Counted from the first letter of the stretch, positions 19,501 through 30,857 are shown. The stretch is DNA of 64,000 nucleotides from Bryopsis sp. KO-2023 (GCA_030272585.1 BSYQ01000014.1:2480001-2544000), one strand, 5' to 3'. Notes: generated by a model from the sequence alone, not told the origin. Program-made: numbers and translations.

Positions 19501-21000
19501 CGGCTTTCGTCGAGACCTATCCGTGGGTACCTCTCCCGAGTCCATCCGAGCCGTGGTTGAGGAGTTATGGCTCCGCGAGTGGTTCACGAAAAACGGGACA
19601 CACGCGTTCGCGCTACCGGACCACATCGCCACGACCCCGCAACATTTGAACCTCCGAATTGGTTTTTTTTGCCTCATGAGTGACCTGATCGGCCTCGAAC
19701 CAAAACCATCGTTGTTCCCTTCGAACGCCTTCCCTCACATGCCCTCTCCCAACCGGTGCTTGAGAGAAGGCACGCGTGGGTGCTAGTTTTCGGAGCATGG
19801 AGGTCGCTCCTCGGCTACTCCACCAAATCTTGATTTCCAAAGCCCAAAGCGCGGCTCTCGTCGAGACCTATCCGTGGGTACCTCTCCCGAGTCCATCCGA
19901 GCCGTGGTTGGGGAAATTTGGCTCCGCGAGTGGTTTACCAAAAGCGGGACGCACGCGTTCGCGCTAGCTGACCACATCGCCTCGACCCCGCAACACTTGA
20001 ACCTCCAAAATTTCTTTTTTGCATCATGAGTGACCTGATCGGCCCCAAACCAAAACCATCGTGCTCCACACTCGAAGGCCTTCCCTCACATGCTCTCTCC
20101 CAACCGGTGCTTGAGAGAAGGCACGCGTGGGTGCTAGTTTTCGGAGCATGGAGGTCGCTCCTCGGCTACTCCACCAAATCTTGATTTTCAAAGCCCAAAG
20201 CGCGGCTCTCGTCGAAACCTATCCGTGGGTACCTCTCCCGAGTCCATCCGAGCCGTGGTTGAGGAGTTATGGCTCCGCGAGTTGTTTACCAAAAACGGGA
20301 CGCACGCGTTCGTGCTACCTGACCACATCGCCACGACCCCGCAACATTTGACCTCCAAATTGGTTTTTTTTGCCTCATGAGTGACCTGATCGGCCTCAAA
20401 CCAAAACCATCGTTGTTCCCTTCGAAGGCCTTCCCTCACATGCCCTCTCCCAACCGATGCTTGAGAGAAGGCACGCGTGGGTGCTAGTTTTCGGAGCATG
20501 GAGGTCGCTCCCCGGCTACTCCACCCAATCTTGATTTTGAAAGCTCAAAGCGCGGCTCTCGTCGAGACCTATCCGTGGGTACCTCTCCCGAGTCCATCCG
20601 AGCCGTGGTTGAGGAGTTATGGCTCCGCGAGTGGTTTACCAAAAACGGGACGCACGCGTTCGCGCTACCTGACCACATCGCCACGACCCCGCAACATTTG
20701 AACCTCCAAATATTTTTTTTTGCCTCATGAGTGACCTGATCGGCCTCAAACCAAAACCATCGTTGTTCCCTTCGAAGGCCTTCCCTCACATGCCCTCTCC
20801 CAACCGGTGCTTGAGAGAAGGCACGCGTGGGTGCTAGTTTTCGGAGCATGGAGGTCGCTCCTCGGCTACTCCACCAAATCTTGATTTTCAAAGCCCAAAG
20901 CGCGGCTCTCGTCGAGACCTATCCGTGGGTACCTCTCCCGAGTCCATCCGAGCCGTGGTTGAGGAGTTATGGCTCCGCGAGTGGTTTACCAGAAACGGGA
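16549..21000 (+). repeat. 350/351 bp satellite array, forward block
   Basis: About eleven and a half tandem monomers. Landmark CACGCGTGGGTGCTAG recurs at about 16551, 17319, 17667, 18018, 18369, 18720, 19071, 19421, 19772, 20123, 20473 and 20823, with spacing 350-351 bp except where a solo LTR sits. Each monomer has a T-run of variable length. Two subtypes are visible: monomers at about 16551, 17319 and 19772 carry GTTGGGGA and AGCTGACC; the others mostly carry GTTGAGGA and ACCTGACC. The roughly 74-codon open frame in each unit is a by-product of the repeat. Confidence 0.95.
16837..17245 (+). repeat. Solo LTR of the main chromovirus family
   Basis: 409 bp, TGTTAGTC to CACTATCA, flanked by the perfect 5 bp duplication AAAAC (16832-16836 and 17246-17250). 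There is no internal sequence, so it is the usual product of LTR-LTR recombination after insertion into the satellite. Its variable patch (TTCCATTCTTTTG) resembles that of copy D. Confidence 0.92.
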
Positions 21001-21352
21001 CGCTCCATACTATGGATCCGATCACGATCTAATCGGTCGTGGATTGATCGGTCCGACCGATTAAATCGTGATCGGGTTTTTCCGATCAGATCGATCGCCG
21101 ATCAAATCGGTTTGGCCGATCATCGATGGAGATCGGCGGATCACCAATCTGATCGGCTGACCGATTTAATCGGCCAACTTTGATCGGCCGATCACGATCA
21201 CACCGTCCAACATCGGCCGATGAAGCGCCGACAGGGCGAGGCGCTTGATCGTGATCGTGATCGTGATCGGAGATGCCGATTAGATCGGATCATGATCGGT
21301 CAATTGATCGGTCCATCACAAATGCCAAGAAATCACCACCCGCAGGTGTTTC

Positions 21353-21428
21353 TGAGGTGCAAGGATTCGAACCTGGGACCTAACAAACTAGAGACAGACG
21401 CATTAACGCTTGGACCACTCGGAGCCAC
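21353..21428 (-). repeat. tRNA-like unit (SINE-like), left arm
   Basis: Minus-strand pol III-like boxes: A-box-like TGGCTCCGAGTGG (complement at 21415-21427) and a perfect B box GGTTCGAATCC (complement at 21363-21373), about 41 nt apart. The start resembles type II (Leu/Ser) tRNA, but the acceptor and anticodon stems do not pair, so this is a tRNA-derived repeat rather than a working tRNA gene. Confidence 0.55.
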
Positions 21429-21508
21429 GATCACTAGGTCATCCGTGTCATTATATACCTCAGTTTGTCGGACTGACAGATCACGTATATAATGACACGG
21501 ATGACCTA

Positions 21509-21590
21509 CAAACCGTGGCTCCGAGTGGTCCAAGCGTTAGTGAGTATGCTTCTAATCCGTTAGGTACCCGGTTCGAATCCTTCCACCTCA
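21509..21590 (+). repeat. tRNA-like unit (SINE-like), right arm
   Basis: Plus-strand partner of the left unit, head to head with it: A-box-like TGGCTCCGAGTGG at 21515-21527 and B box GGTTCGAATCC at 21570-21580, followed by TTCCACCTCAG. It differs from its partner between the boxes far more than the outer arms of the palindrome differ. Stems again do not fold into a clean cloverleaf. Confidence 0.55.
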
Positions 21591-22311
21591 GAAACACCTA
21601 CGGGTGGTGACTTGTCGGCATTTTCGCGAGACCGATCAATTCATCGATCAAATGATCAATACCGATCACGATCAAGCGCCTCGCCCTGTCGGCGCTTCAT
21701 CGGCCGATGTTGGACGGTGTGATCGTGATCGGCCGATCAAAGTTGGCCGATTAAATCGGTCAGCCGATCAGATTGGTGATCGGCCGATCTCCATCGATGA
21801 TCGGCCAAACCGATTTGATCGGCGATCGATCTGATCGGAAAAACCCGATCACGATTTAATCGGTCGGACCGATCAATCCACGACCGATTAGATCGTGATC
21901 GGATCCATAGTATGGAGCGTCCCGTTTCTGGTAAACCACTCGCGGAGCCATAACTCCTCAACCACGGCTCGGATGGACTCGGGAGAGGTACCCACGGATA
22001 GGTCTCGACGAGAGCCGCGCTTGGGGCTTTGAAAATCAAGATTTGGTGGAGTAGCCGAGGAGCGACCTCCATTCTCCGAAAACTAGCACCCACGCGTGCC
22101 TTCTCTCAACCACCGGTTGGGAGAGGGCATGTGAGGGAAGGCCTTCGAAGGGAACAACGATGGTTTTGGTTTGTGGCCGATCAGGTCACTCATGAGGCAA
22201 AAAAAAAAATTTGGAGGTTCAAATCTTGCGGGGTCGTGGCGATGTGGTCAGGTAGCGCGAAAGCGTGCGTCCCGTTTTTTGTAAACCACTCGCGGAGCCA
22301 TAACTCCTCAA

Positions 22312-22827
22312 TGTAACGATTCTGCCCTGCAGATCGCTTTTTCCGCTTCAGTCCATCGAAGACTGCGACCCTGTCGGTCTGCCAGTCTGAACCGCCTGTT
22401 CTATTGAACGGCCATGAGAGAGACACTTGAACCCAACAAGGTTCAAGGGCGAGATAAGTTCCAAACCAAGGTTAGGTTAAGTTACAAGAACGTTCAAACC
22501 CCAAGAACTTATAGAATACCCTAGCAGCCTTGATCCCAACTGATCATAGGCTGTAACATCAGTCTGCATCAGTACTGCAAGCTATCAGACCTTGCAGTCC
22601 TGTCAATCAGAGCCCAGCTCAGCCCCACGGCCATTCCTGTGGTGCTGAGCGACCTTCTAGAACATTCTAGCTGACAGCTCAGTAGTCCACGTACTACTTC
22701 ACTGACAGCACACCCTGACTGACTGTACGCTGCCTCAGGGCAGCCAGACTCCTACTTAAAGTACTGCAGCACTGTCAGCAAGCCTGCTGACGTACTGCAA
22801 GGCTGGCAAAAACCCTGATTCGCTACA
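22312..22827 (-). repeat. 3' LTR of T1
   Basis: 516 bp, TGTAACGATT to TTCGCTACA on the plus strand; TG...CA ends. Next to it at 22828-22838 is the complement of a GATGGGGAGGAA-type purine tract. Confidence 0.93.
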
Positions 22828-25800
22828 TTCCTCCCCATCTGAACTGCAGTAGCCCCTTACTGCACTTTGACTGAAATAAATCAACCTTTTAGGGAAATTC
22901 CATAGCTCAATAAAGATCTGAAAACTCATCATCAAATCAAACCCTACTCCCTTGTAGGTCTATTAGAACATTAACAACCAAAGAACCCTGCTGCACACTT
23001 GAACTTATGTTGCTGCAGCTTCTCACTTCCTTGGCATATAAAACACAACTAAGAAATAGTGTTTCGCTCAAGGTCACAACCCTTGCAAATATAAAGCCTC
23101 AAAGTTTAGTTTGAAAAGTTGCTATCCCATCTTGTCAACTGCCAAACACCTTCTGGAAGGACTGACCAACTGAAAATATCCTTTCGAAAAATTGCAAAAT
23201 AAAGTATATGCTTCTTTCTCAACATTCTGATGCATACCTGTGAATTGCCTAGAAAACTGCTTAGATAAATCCCAATAGCACAAATAAGAGAACCAAACGA
23301 ACTTCTCTTTCGGAATTGTAATGTGCTACTGAACAAAATTCAATTCCTTTCTGCAGCCTGTGAACTCAATATATATATTTTTTTATCTTGACTATTAGAG
23401 AATCCAACAGAAAAATAGCAAAAATCTGCTGCAGCTTTTAGGATCTCAGCAATTCACCTTTCTGCCTTCTTTAAGACCTGAATGTTGCTATTCAGAAATC
23501 ATTTGCCAATGATGAAAGAAAGCCACCAAATATTTTGCAACTACCAAAACTTCTGAAACTTCATGTTGTCCGATAATTTCCAACCCAACATTTGCATATT
23601 GAAAACCTGCAAACTGCCACTACCACAGTCTGCAAATTCTCTCCGCAACTACTGCCACAGTCTGCAACCCTGCAAACTGGTGCTGCCAAAATTTGCAACT
23701 TAGCAAAATATCACTCTCTCAATATGCAAGCTGTCTTGGAAATTTCTTTATGGTAGAAAGAACTTCCGTCAATCAACCTTTTCCTTTTAAACAAAGGGAT
23801 AAGATTCCAACCTTTCGAAAACCAAGAGGTCAGCAATCACTCCAGCAGCTCCTCAGAGTTGAAGCTCCTTGCTGCCTAGTGATCTGCAGCATGTCTCCAG
23901 CAATCACTCTAGCAGCTCCTCAGAGTTGAAGCTCCTTGCTGCTTTCTCTCTCCTGAGTCATGAATGTTCAGAGTACCTACAGATTGATTGCATTAATTGT
24001 TCCCGAGTTCTTCTATGTCTTCTCCGGTTTTCCCATATATGAATGTATACAGATCAGAAAATATGAAAACCCAGAAATTCCACTTGGCCTATCTCGCCTT
24101 AATGAAATCAACCCTTTCTTTCAACCAACAAGACTTCACTCAGAGCTATTCCCTTTTTCTTTTTATCCAATAACTGAGTGCTGAAAGAATTCATACCAAT
24201 GTACTCTCTGAAATTCAATAACCTCAAGTAAGCACCAATCTAACTGATTCAATCAATGGTCATGCAAACTTCTGTAAATTCCAAACCAACTAAATCCACA
24301 GCAAAATATGTGCCATGTACCAAAATATTTCAGTCCACCAGAAACTCCCTTGCTAAGACTGCAAATGTTTAATTCTGCATCGTCCTAAAGTAGTGAACTA
24401 TGCTTAGTTCCTCGATCCACTCTGCAAGAATAGTATAACTGAAAACACATATTTACTGACCACCAAGATATTGCAAACACTATCCATGAATTCCCATCAG
24501 CTCTGAAAGAGTACAACTAACAACCTCTTTCTTTCCTTTGAAACCTTGATAAAGATGTGTGTATCTTTGCAACACCTACTGAAACAAATGCAATGTTGGA
24601 AAAACAAAAATAAAACGCATCGGTTGAACCGAGGCCCCCTCCCCATCTGAAATGGAGCTTGTCCTCAAGCAACCATGCAACCATGCAAAACCATATCAAT
24701 GTACCAGCTACAGAAAGTTGAGCTGTTCGGAGCAGCCAAAATAACCCCAAACAACTGAACAAACTACTTCAGAAAACAAGCCTGAAAAACTGAAGGCCTG
24801 AATTTGCTCTGCAAAAGTCAGAATAATCTGCTGCCCCAGATTGTAACCAAATGTTCAGTTTTCAACCTTTCTGATATATTTTGTTCACACAAATATACAC
24901 CAACTATGCCACCAAAGATCAAGGCTATTTCTGCTTCATTTACCAGAAAAGAAATAGAGAATAAAGAAAACACAGAAAATTTTGCAGCCCTGTAAAGTGC
25001 CTCTGCAACTAACAGGTTCTGCACCTGCAATGTGCCAACTGCTCATAACACATTTCCAGATCTGCCTGCAAAATTTCACAATCCCTTGAAAGATTTTCTT
25101 TTCTTCATCTAACGGAGTCCTCTGATCTCCACAGAAAATCCAAACCATAATCTCCGTAAAATCTTTGTCTCCTTGAAAGTCTGACAACAGAATCCAATAT
25201 ATTGAATCAGAAATAGAATCAGCATTCCATACTTCAGTCACTACCCTTGCAGCTGCAACAATAGTGAACTCTGCCACTGAAAAATGCTATCTCCGATCCT
25301 CTTTGACCAAAAGATTCTGAAGCCTTATGAGTTTGTCAAACTCTCCTTCATAATTGTATCTAAATGTGTTCTCTTTTTTTTTTTTTAATATACCAACCAA
25401 ATCTGAGTATCGTCATGTTGGTACACTGACTTGTAATAAAGAAGTCAGACTTTCTGCAAAACTGCAACTAACCATTTGCAGTTCGAGAATAAAATCCAAC
25501 TTTCTGACTTCTAATTCTGCAAAAACAAACAATCTGCCACAGAACATGTGGTCTGCATCAACTTAGAGTCCCTCCCTGGACTCTTCTCAACTTCAAAACT
25601 GGGGTACACTTGAACAAAGATTCTTAAGGGAATCTGCACTTAGTTTCCCCTGTTCAAGCTCCTTTCTTACCGAAAAACCTGATGTGTCTGCCCTCAGATC
25701 AACATCAGTACCTTTACTCTCAGAAATACTGTGCAGCTCAGGTTCAGGTGGGGCCCCACCTAATCCTGCACTGCCTGACATCACCTGCAGGCTGGGTGTG

Positions 25801-28800
25801 GCTTCACTTGGCTCATCACCTCCTGCCTCAGAGACCAGAGCGGTTGTGGCTTCACACAGCCCACAGCCCTCCTTCGTTGTCTCTATATCCTTCACCAAAC
25901 ATTCTGCAAATGTGGCTACACACGGCTCTCCACCTGCAAAATTCAACACTGAAACTGCAGGATCCCCTTCAGATATGGCTACACATGGCTCTGTATCTGC
26001 AAGGTTCTCCATCATCTTCTTCTTTGTCGCCTCCCCATCAGGTGTGAACCCCTGGCTCATCACCCTCAGGGTTTCCTTACTCTCCTACGTCCTCCCTGGA
26101 CTTCCATTCCCGCGAAAACTTGGGGCTGAGCAACTTTCTTGAGGGATGCTGATCTTAGCTTCCCTGCTCAGTTGTCCTACATGGGTGTATGCTTCACATG
26201 GCACTCCACTCATGCACCATCTCCTCAGATGTGGCTACACATGGCTCTGCATCTGCAGAAAATATCTACTGCAAGTTTTGTTTACCCTAGTGAGGTGTGG
26301 CTACTCCACCCTCAGGCCTTCCTCTTCTCCACTTCACAACCCTTGGACTAATTCCTTCCACAAGCACCACCTGGTGCCACCTTTCTCTTTCAAATCTTCA
26401 CTCTTTTCTCAAGAAACAACTAACTACCATGTGGCTGTAAAGGTATAAATCTGCCACATACTTCCAATCTTTTTTTTTTTTTTTTTTTAATCTACTGCAA
26501 TCAACCTAAAAAAATATGTTGAGTACACCTCTGTCTCACAACCTGTATCCTCAGCACTCCCACAATACTACCGAGTAAGAAATCAGCCCGTACCAAAAGT
26601 CTGCCACTTCTCCTTTTCAGACTATTAATGTATAGACATCTCAAACACACTGTAGCATTCTACTGACCACAGGTTAGAAACCTCTACCAATATTACTTCA
26701 CCAGAAATCAGCAACTTCTCAGCCAAATAAAAATGAAAAGGACAAAATCAAACCAAACTGCCATAGAAATTCCTCTTGTGTTTAGCCATTTGTCCCATGA
26801 ACTGAAATACTTTTTCTACGCCTTAAGAGCACCACTAGTAATCAATAACTCTCCAGAAATTTCTGATAAACTGAACAAACTTCCAGAATGGGTTATAACC
26901 TGAAAAACTCATCTCTCAGTCACCATAAAGATAAGAAACCAAGAGCGTTTTAGAGAAATCACCATTTCTGTAAAAACCAAGATTCCCGAACTCAAACTGT
27001 TCCACTGAAATCTTGCTGAAACGAACTCTAGTATCAAAGAAACCCTGCCATCCACCAAGAATCACTCTGTCCAACAATGGGTAGGATGTGGCTGCATTGG
27101 CACTTCATCCTCCCTATCGGATTTCATTCCTCTTCAAAGACAAGCATAATTTCTGATATCTAGAATACTCTCAACCATCTTTGTTCTACCAGAATTCTGT
27201 CGAACTAAACCATAGTAATTCGAAAATGCTGCCACCAATTGAAAAACACCCTCTTTACCAATGGGCAGGATATGGTTATCTCATAACTGCATCCTCCCCA
27301 TCAGATTTCTTCTTCTCTTCAAAAGATAATCTGTGTTTTCAATTCTGCACATTTTCCTGAATACTCTAGAGACAGTCCAAAGCTCAGCCTCCTATTTCAT
27401 TTAACTAAGGAAACTTTTCCTTTCCAGAAGTCCTCTAATCACTGGCTACTACTTAGCTCACAGCGAGGGCCATCCTTAGACAAAACAGCTGCCGTCATTT
27501 GAATATCTCTGACTGAATTTTTCCTGATAGCCAAGAAGGATAAGATGTTCTGCTTCTGCAACACCTAAGAGTCAGCTACTGCTGTTCATATCCTTCTTCA
27601 AATACTAGCTACCACTCAGTCTAATAAGTGAAAGTCCCATAGACCTATTGGTCCTCAATAAATCTCTATTTTTCCCGTCCTGACAACTAGCAAATATATA
27701 CTGCCATCATCTCAGCCTGGACTGAAAAATGTTTGTCCACTGACAACTACCTTGACAAATACCGCTGCGAATTTGCTCTGTCAAAGAACAGAAAATGATC
27801 TGCCACTGATCTGCCATAGACTGAAAATATTCTGTCATTCGTCTCATCAAACACCAGAAAATAATCTGCCACTAGTCTATTCAAGATCGAAAATTTGCTG
27901 CCCTTTGTCCTGCTAAGCAACTGAGTAATCTGCCCCTTGCTCTATATAGAAACCAAGAACAGATCCTGTGCATTTACCAAGATAAAGACACGAGACTCTT
28001 CCACTAAAATACAAAGACACTTCAACTGACCAATAGATTAGAACTGAAAGATGCCTTAGCTTTCTGCAAGCAACTCTAAACAAATTCTGATCTTCAGTTC
28101 TCCTCATTTCAAGTTCAGAAATGACTCTGAAAAATTCCCTCAAGCTATTGTGTAATTCACTGAAACACCTGAAAATGTTCCCACAATCAGCACGAATGTA
28201 GCAAGTGTTCCTGATGTACAAACATCCAAAACATGTATGCACAATCACATCAAAGCTGATGTGACACATGTTCTGACCTGCCACTAAAGCCAAGAATTTT
28301 TCCACTGCAACCTTCCACACTCTGAAATGATAAGTCAACCACTATTGCTCAAATCCAAGGATGCACAAATCCAAGCAATCAAGAAGAAACTTCTTTTGCA
28401 AAAAGGACCTTTATCCCATATCAGCAAGGAAAGGCCTCTGATCAGAGAGTCCTAACTTCTGACCAATAAAGCTGTCAAATATCACCACCAGACTATTCAA
28501 ACAATATATCAAAACTTCCCTGAAAAATCTGCCTGGTCTCAAAGACTCTCTTTCAGAATTTTCCCCACTGACTTGTGATCAATCAAAGCCTTTCAGAACA
28601 TCTCCCTTACTTCAGCCTGAAAATTTGACTGCAACTCTTGAAATCCTTTCTAAAGTGATCAAACATCTTTCCAGAATGTGTGCTGCAATCAGAAGATCAT
28701 AGATCACCTGATCCTGAAATCAATCTGCAGCTCACTACTTCTAAAGTCACGTCAATCAACTCACGAAATGATCAGATCACTTCTTATCAAATGTAACACT

Positions 28801-29943
28801 GCAAGCGTGTAACACTCTTGCATCTCACATCTGCGCTCAACCTGCGCTCAACCTGCGCCAACCTGCGCTCAGCTGTGCGATGTCTGCATCAGTCCAGCGA
28901 TGCATGCCGTGCATTGCTTCTGACATGCACATCACCACGTGCACTGCAACTCTTCCCGGTCGCAGCAACTTAATTTGCGCTGCGCAATTCTCACTCTCGC
29001 ATACATCTTGCCACGTTCTGAGCAAGTCACCAGAACCTGCACCTTGTGTCGACCTTGCACAGAGCTGCGCGATCCCTGCATCAGATGTTCCTTCCATCGA
29101 CACGCAGTCCCAACATCGTCTGCGAACTTCCATCAAGAGCTGCACAATCCCTGAAACACTGCGCAATGCCTGCACCATCTGCGCCATTCCTGCATCTGCG
29201 TGCATATGTCCCATCGACATTACAATCCATCGCATGCAGCGTAAATCTGTCGTCTGCGGTGCAATCTCGTATGTGCTGCGCTTTCCTGTGGCTGCTGCGC
29301 GTCACATCATCGACTTACGTCGTGCCAACATTCGCTGCGCAATTTCGCATGTGCAGCGCTTTCCTGCGGCTGCTGCGCGTCCCATCATCAACTTACGCAG
29401 TGCCAACATTCGCTGCGCACCTCCAGCAAAACCTGCGCACTTTCTGCCTGCGACGCAATTCTGCACCCGCGGTACAATTCCATATTCGCTGTGCAATTCT
29501 ACATCCGCGGTACAGCTCTGCATCTGCGGCGCAATCCTGGAGTTGCTGCGCCACCCAACGTTTCCTGCGACGCTGCACATAGTCGTGCTGCGCTTGACAA
29601 TGCTGCGCGCCTGTGTGCGTGCTGCGCTCTTCCATACAAGGTACTGTCCTGCGCTCAGCACATAACAATGCTGCGCATTCTATGTCTGCTGCGCAGTTCT
29701 CACACACACATATACTGCAAGCAACTGTACTCCTGACGTCGATTCTGCGCCTTTTCTCCATAGAGCACATTGAAAACTTCAACAGACCACTCCAATCCTT
29801 CACAGCACTTGTGTCTGCCTTGCAAACCTCTGCTGTGCGTCTGTCAGCTGTCCTGCGCCTCTGCGCCTTCTACCTGCGCGTCTACCACGCATAGTGCTGC
29901 CTCTGCAGCTTGCCAGGCTCGTTTGTGATCTTGTCACAAGCCT
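22828..29943 (-). other. Non-coding interior of T1
   Basis: About 7.1 kb with no supported gene. A second purine tract (complement CCCCCTCCCC at 24635-24644) lies 1.8 kb from the LTR, next to a TTGAGGACAAG-like motif that, in my recollection, often marks the end of pol in plant Ty3/gypsy elements. There is a T-run at about 26470-26488. From about 28810 to 29890 the sequence is saturated with CTGCGC/TGCGCA words, which produces long but meaningless open frames. The middle is AT-rich, with many TCTGCAA/CTGAAA phrases. Confidence 0.7.
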
Positions 29944-29955
29944 GCTCCGAAACCA
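29944..29955 (-). promoter_or_regulatory. Primer-binding site of T1
   Basis: Complement of TGGTTTCGGAGC, one base from the 5' LTR. It is the same 12-mer used by all other LTR families in the window and fixes the orientation of T1. Confidence 0.85.
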
Positions 29956-29956
29956 C

Positions 29957-30472
29957 TGTAACGATTCTGCCCTGCAGATCGCTTTTTCCGCTTCAGTCCA
30001 TCGAAGACTGCGACCCTGTCGGTCTGCCAGTCTGAACCGCCTGTTCTATTGAACGGCCATGAGAGAGACACTTGAACCCAACAAGGTTCAAGGGCGAGAT
30101 AAGTTCCAAACCAAGGTTAGGTTAAGTTACAAGAACGTTCAAACCCCAAGAACTTATAGAATACCCTAGCAGCCTTGATCCCAACTGATCATAGGCTGTA
30201 ACATCAGTCTGCATCAGTACTGCAAGCTATCAGACCTTGCAGTCCTGTCAATCAGAGCCCAGCTCAGCCCCACGGCCATTCCTGTGGTGCTGAGCGACCT
30301 TCTAGAACATTCTAGCTGACAGCTCAGTAGTCCACGTACTACTTCACTGACAGCACACCCTGACTGACTGTACGCTGCCTCAGGGCAGCCAGACTCCTAC
30401 TTAAAGTACTGCAGCACTGTCAGCAAGCCTGCTGACGTACTGCAAGGCTGGCAAAAACCCTGATTCGCTACA
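29957..30472 (-). repeat. 5' LTR of T1
   Basis: 516 bp, identical by eye to the copy at 22312-22827. Followed on the right by the CTCAA duplication and then by satellite. Confidence 0.93.
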
Positions 30473-30477
30473 CTCAA

Positions 30478-30857
30478 CCACGGCTCGGATGGACTCGGGA
30501 GAGGTACCCACGGATAGGTCTCGACGAGAGCCGCGCTTGGGGCTTTGAAAATCAAGATTTGGTGGAGTAGCCGAGGAGCGACCTCCATTCTCCGAAAACT
30601 AGCAACCACGCGTGCCTTCTCTCAACCACCGGTTGGGAGAGGGCATGTGAGGGAAGGCCTTCGAAGGGAACAACGATGGTTTTGGTTTGTGGCCGATCAG
30701 GTCACTCATGAGGCAAAAAAAAAAATTTGGAGGTTCAAATCTTGCGGGGTCGTGGCGATGTGGTCAGGTAGCGCGAAAGCGTGCGTCCCGTTTTTGGTAA
30801 ACCACTCGCGGAGCCATAACTCCTCAACCACGGCTCGGATGGACTCGGGAGAGGTAC
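30478..30857 (-). repeat. Satellite, reverse block between T1 and T2
   Basis: Continues the reverse-oriented monomers seen at 21920-22311, with the same landmarks (complements of the T-run, CACGCGTGG and CCTATCCGTGGG). About one monomer, cut on the right by the T2 LTR in the middle of a unit. It shows that T1 and T2 entered the same array 380 bp apart. Confidence 0.9.

Larger units (their letters stand above)
21001..21919. repeat. GATC-dense repeat unit at the palindrome core
   Basis: Both arms are packed with GATCGG/CCGATC words: by hand about two dozen GATC sites in 21001-21310, and a similar density in 21640-21910. No coding capacity. The sequence is unlike the satellite and the LTR elements. 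It could be the inverted ends of an unknown foldback transposon or a separate simple repeat; I cannot assign a family. Confidence 0.6.
20655..22311. repeat. Large palindrome that flips the satellite orientation
   Basis: Sequence left of about 21.46 kb reappears in reverse complement to the right. The outer part includes satellite: forward up to about 21000, reverse from about 21920. The junction CGCTCCATACTATGG (from 21001) is mirrored at about 21905-21919. The innermost perfect pair is 21436-21457 with 21486-21507, around a 28 bp centre. Over about 230 bp next to the satellite junction I count one difference between arms, while the zone nearer the centre is clearly diverged. The reverse satellite continues after T1 at 30478-30857. 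Confidence 0.85.
22312..30472 (-). mobile_element. T1: 8.2 kb LTR retroelement without recognised genes
   Basis: Exact 5 bp target duplication CTCAA (22307-22311 and 30473-30477) in the reverse-oriented satellite. LTRs are 516 bp each and look identical. Orientation is minus: the PBS complement (29944-29955) is beside the right LTR, and the purine tract is beside the left one. The 7.1 kb interior shows no Gag or Pol motif on either strand, so it is a large non-autonomous element (LARD-like) moved by another element's proteins. Very young by LTR identity. Confidence 0.9.

Noticed and set aside
16549-21000. CRISPR-like array
   Set aside because: The repeats are contiguous 350 bp monomers without unique spacers and the context is eukaryotic.
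17321-21183. A 74-118 codon frame repeated in most satellite monomers, on both strands
   Set aside because: It recurs because the monomer recurs. Length and ends change with subtype variants, and the opposite strand is open over the same bases, so selection for protein is not supported.
21353-21590. Working tRNA genes with possible CTA anticodons
   Set aside because: A and B boxes are good, but acceptor and anticodon stems do not pair in either unit; kept only as tRNA-like repeats.
28880-29665. 261-codon plus-strand open frame
   Set aside because: It lies wholly in the CTGCGC-rich tract of T1; composition is Cys/Ala/Ser-biased by the repeat, overlapping frames on both strands are equally open, and no domain is visible.
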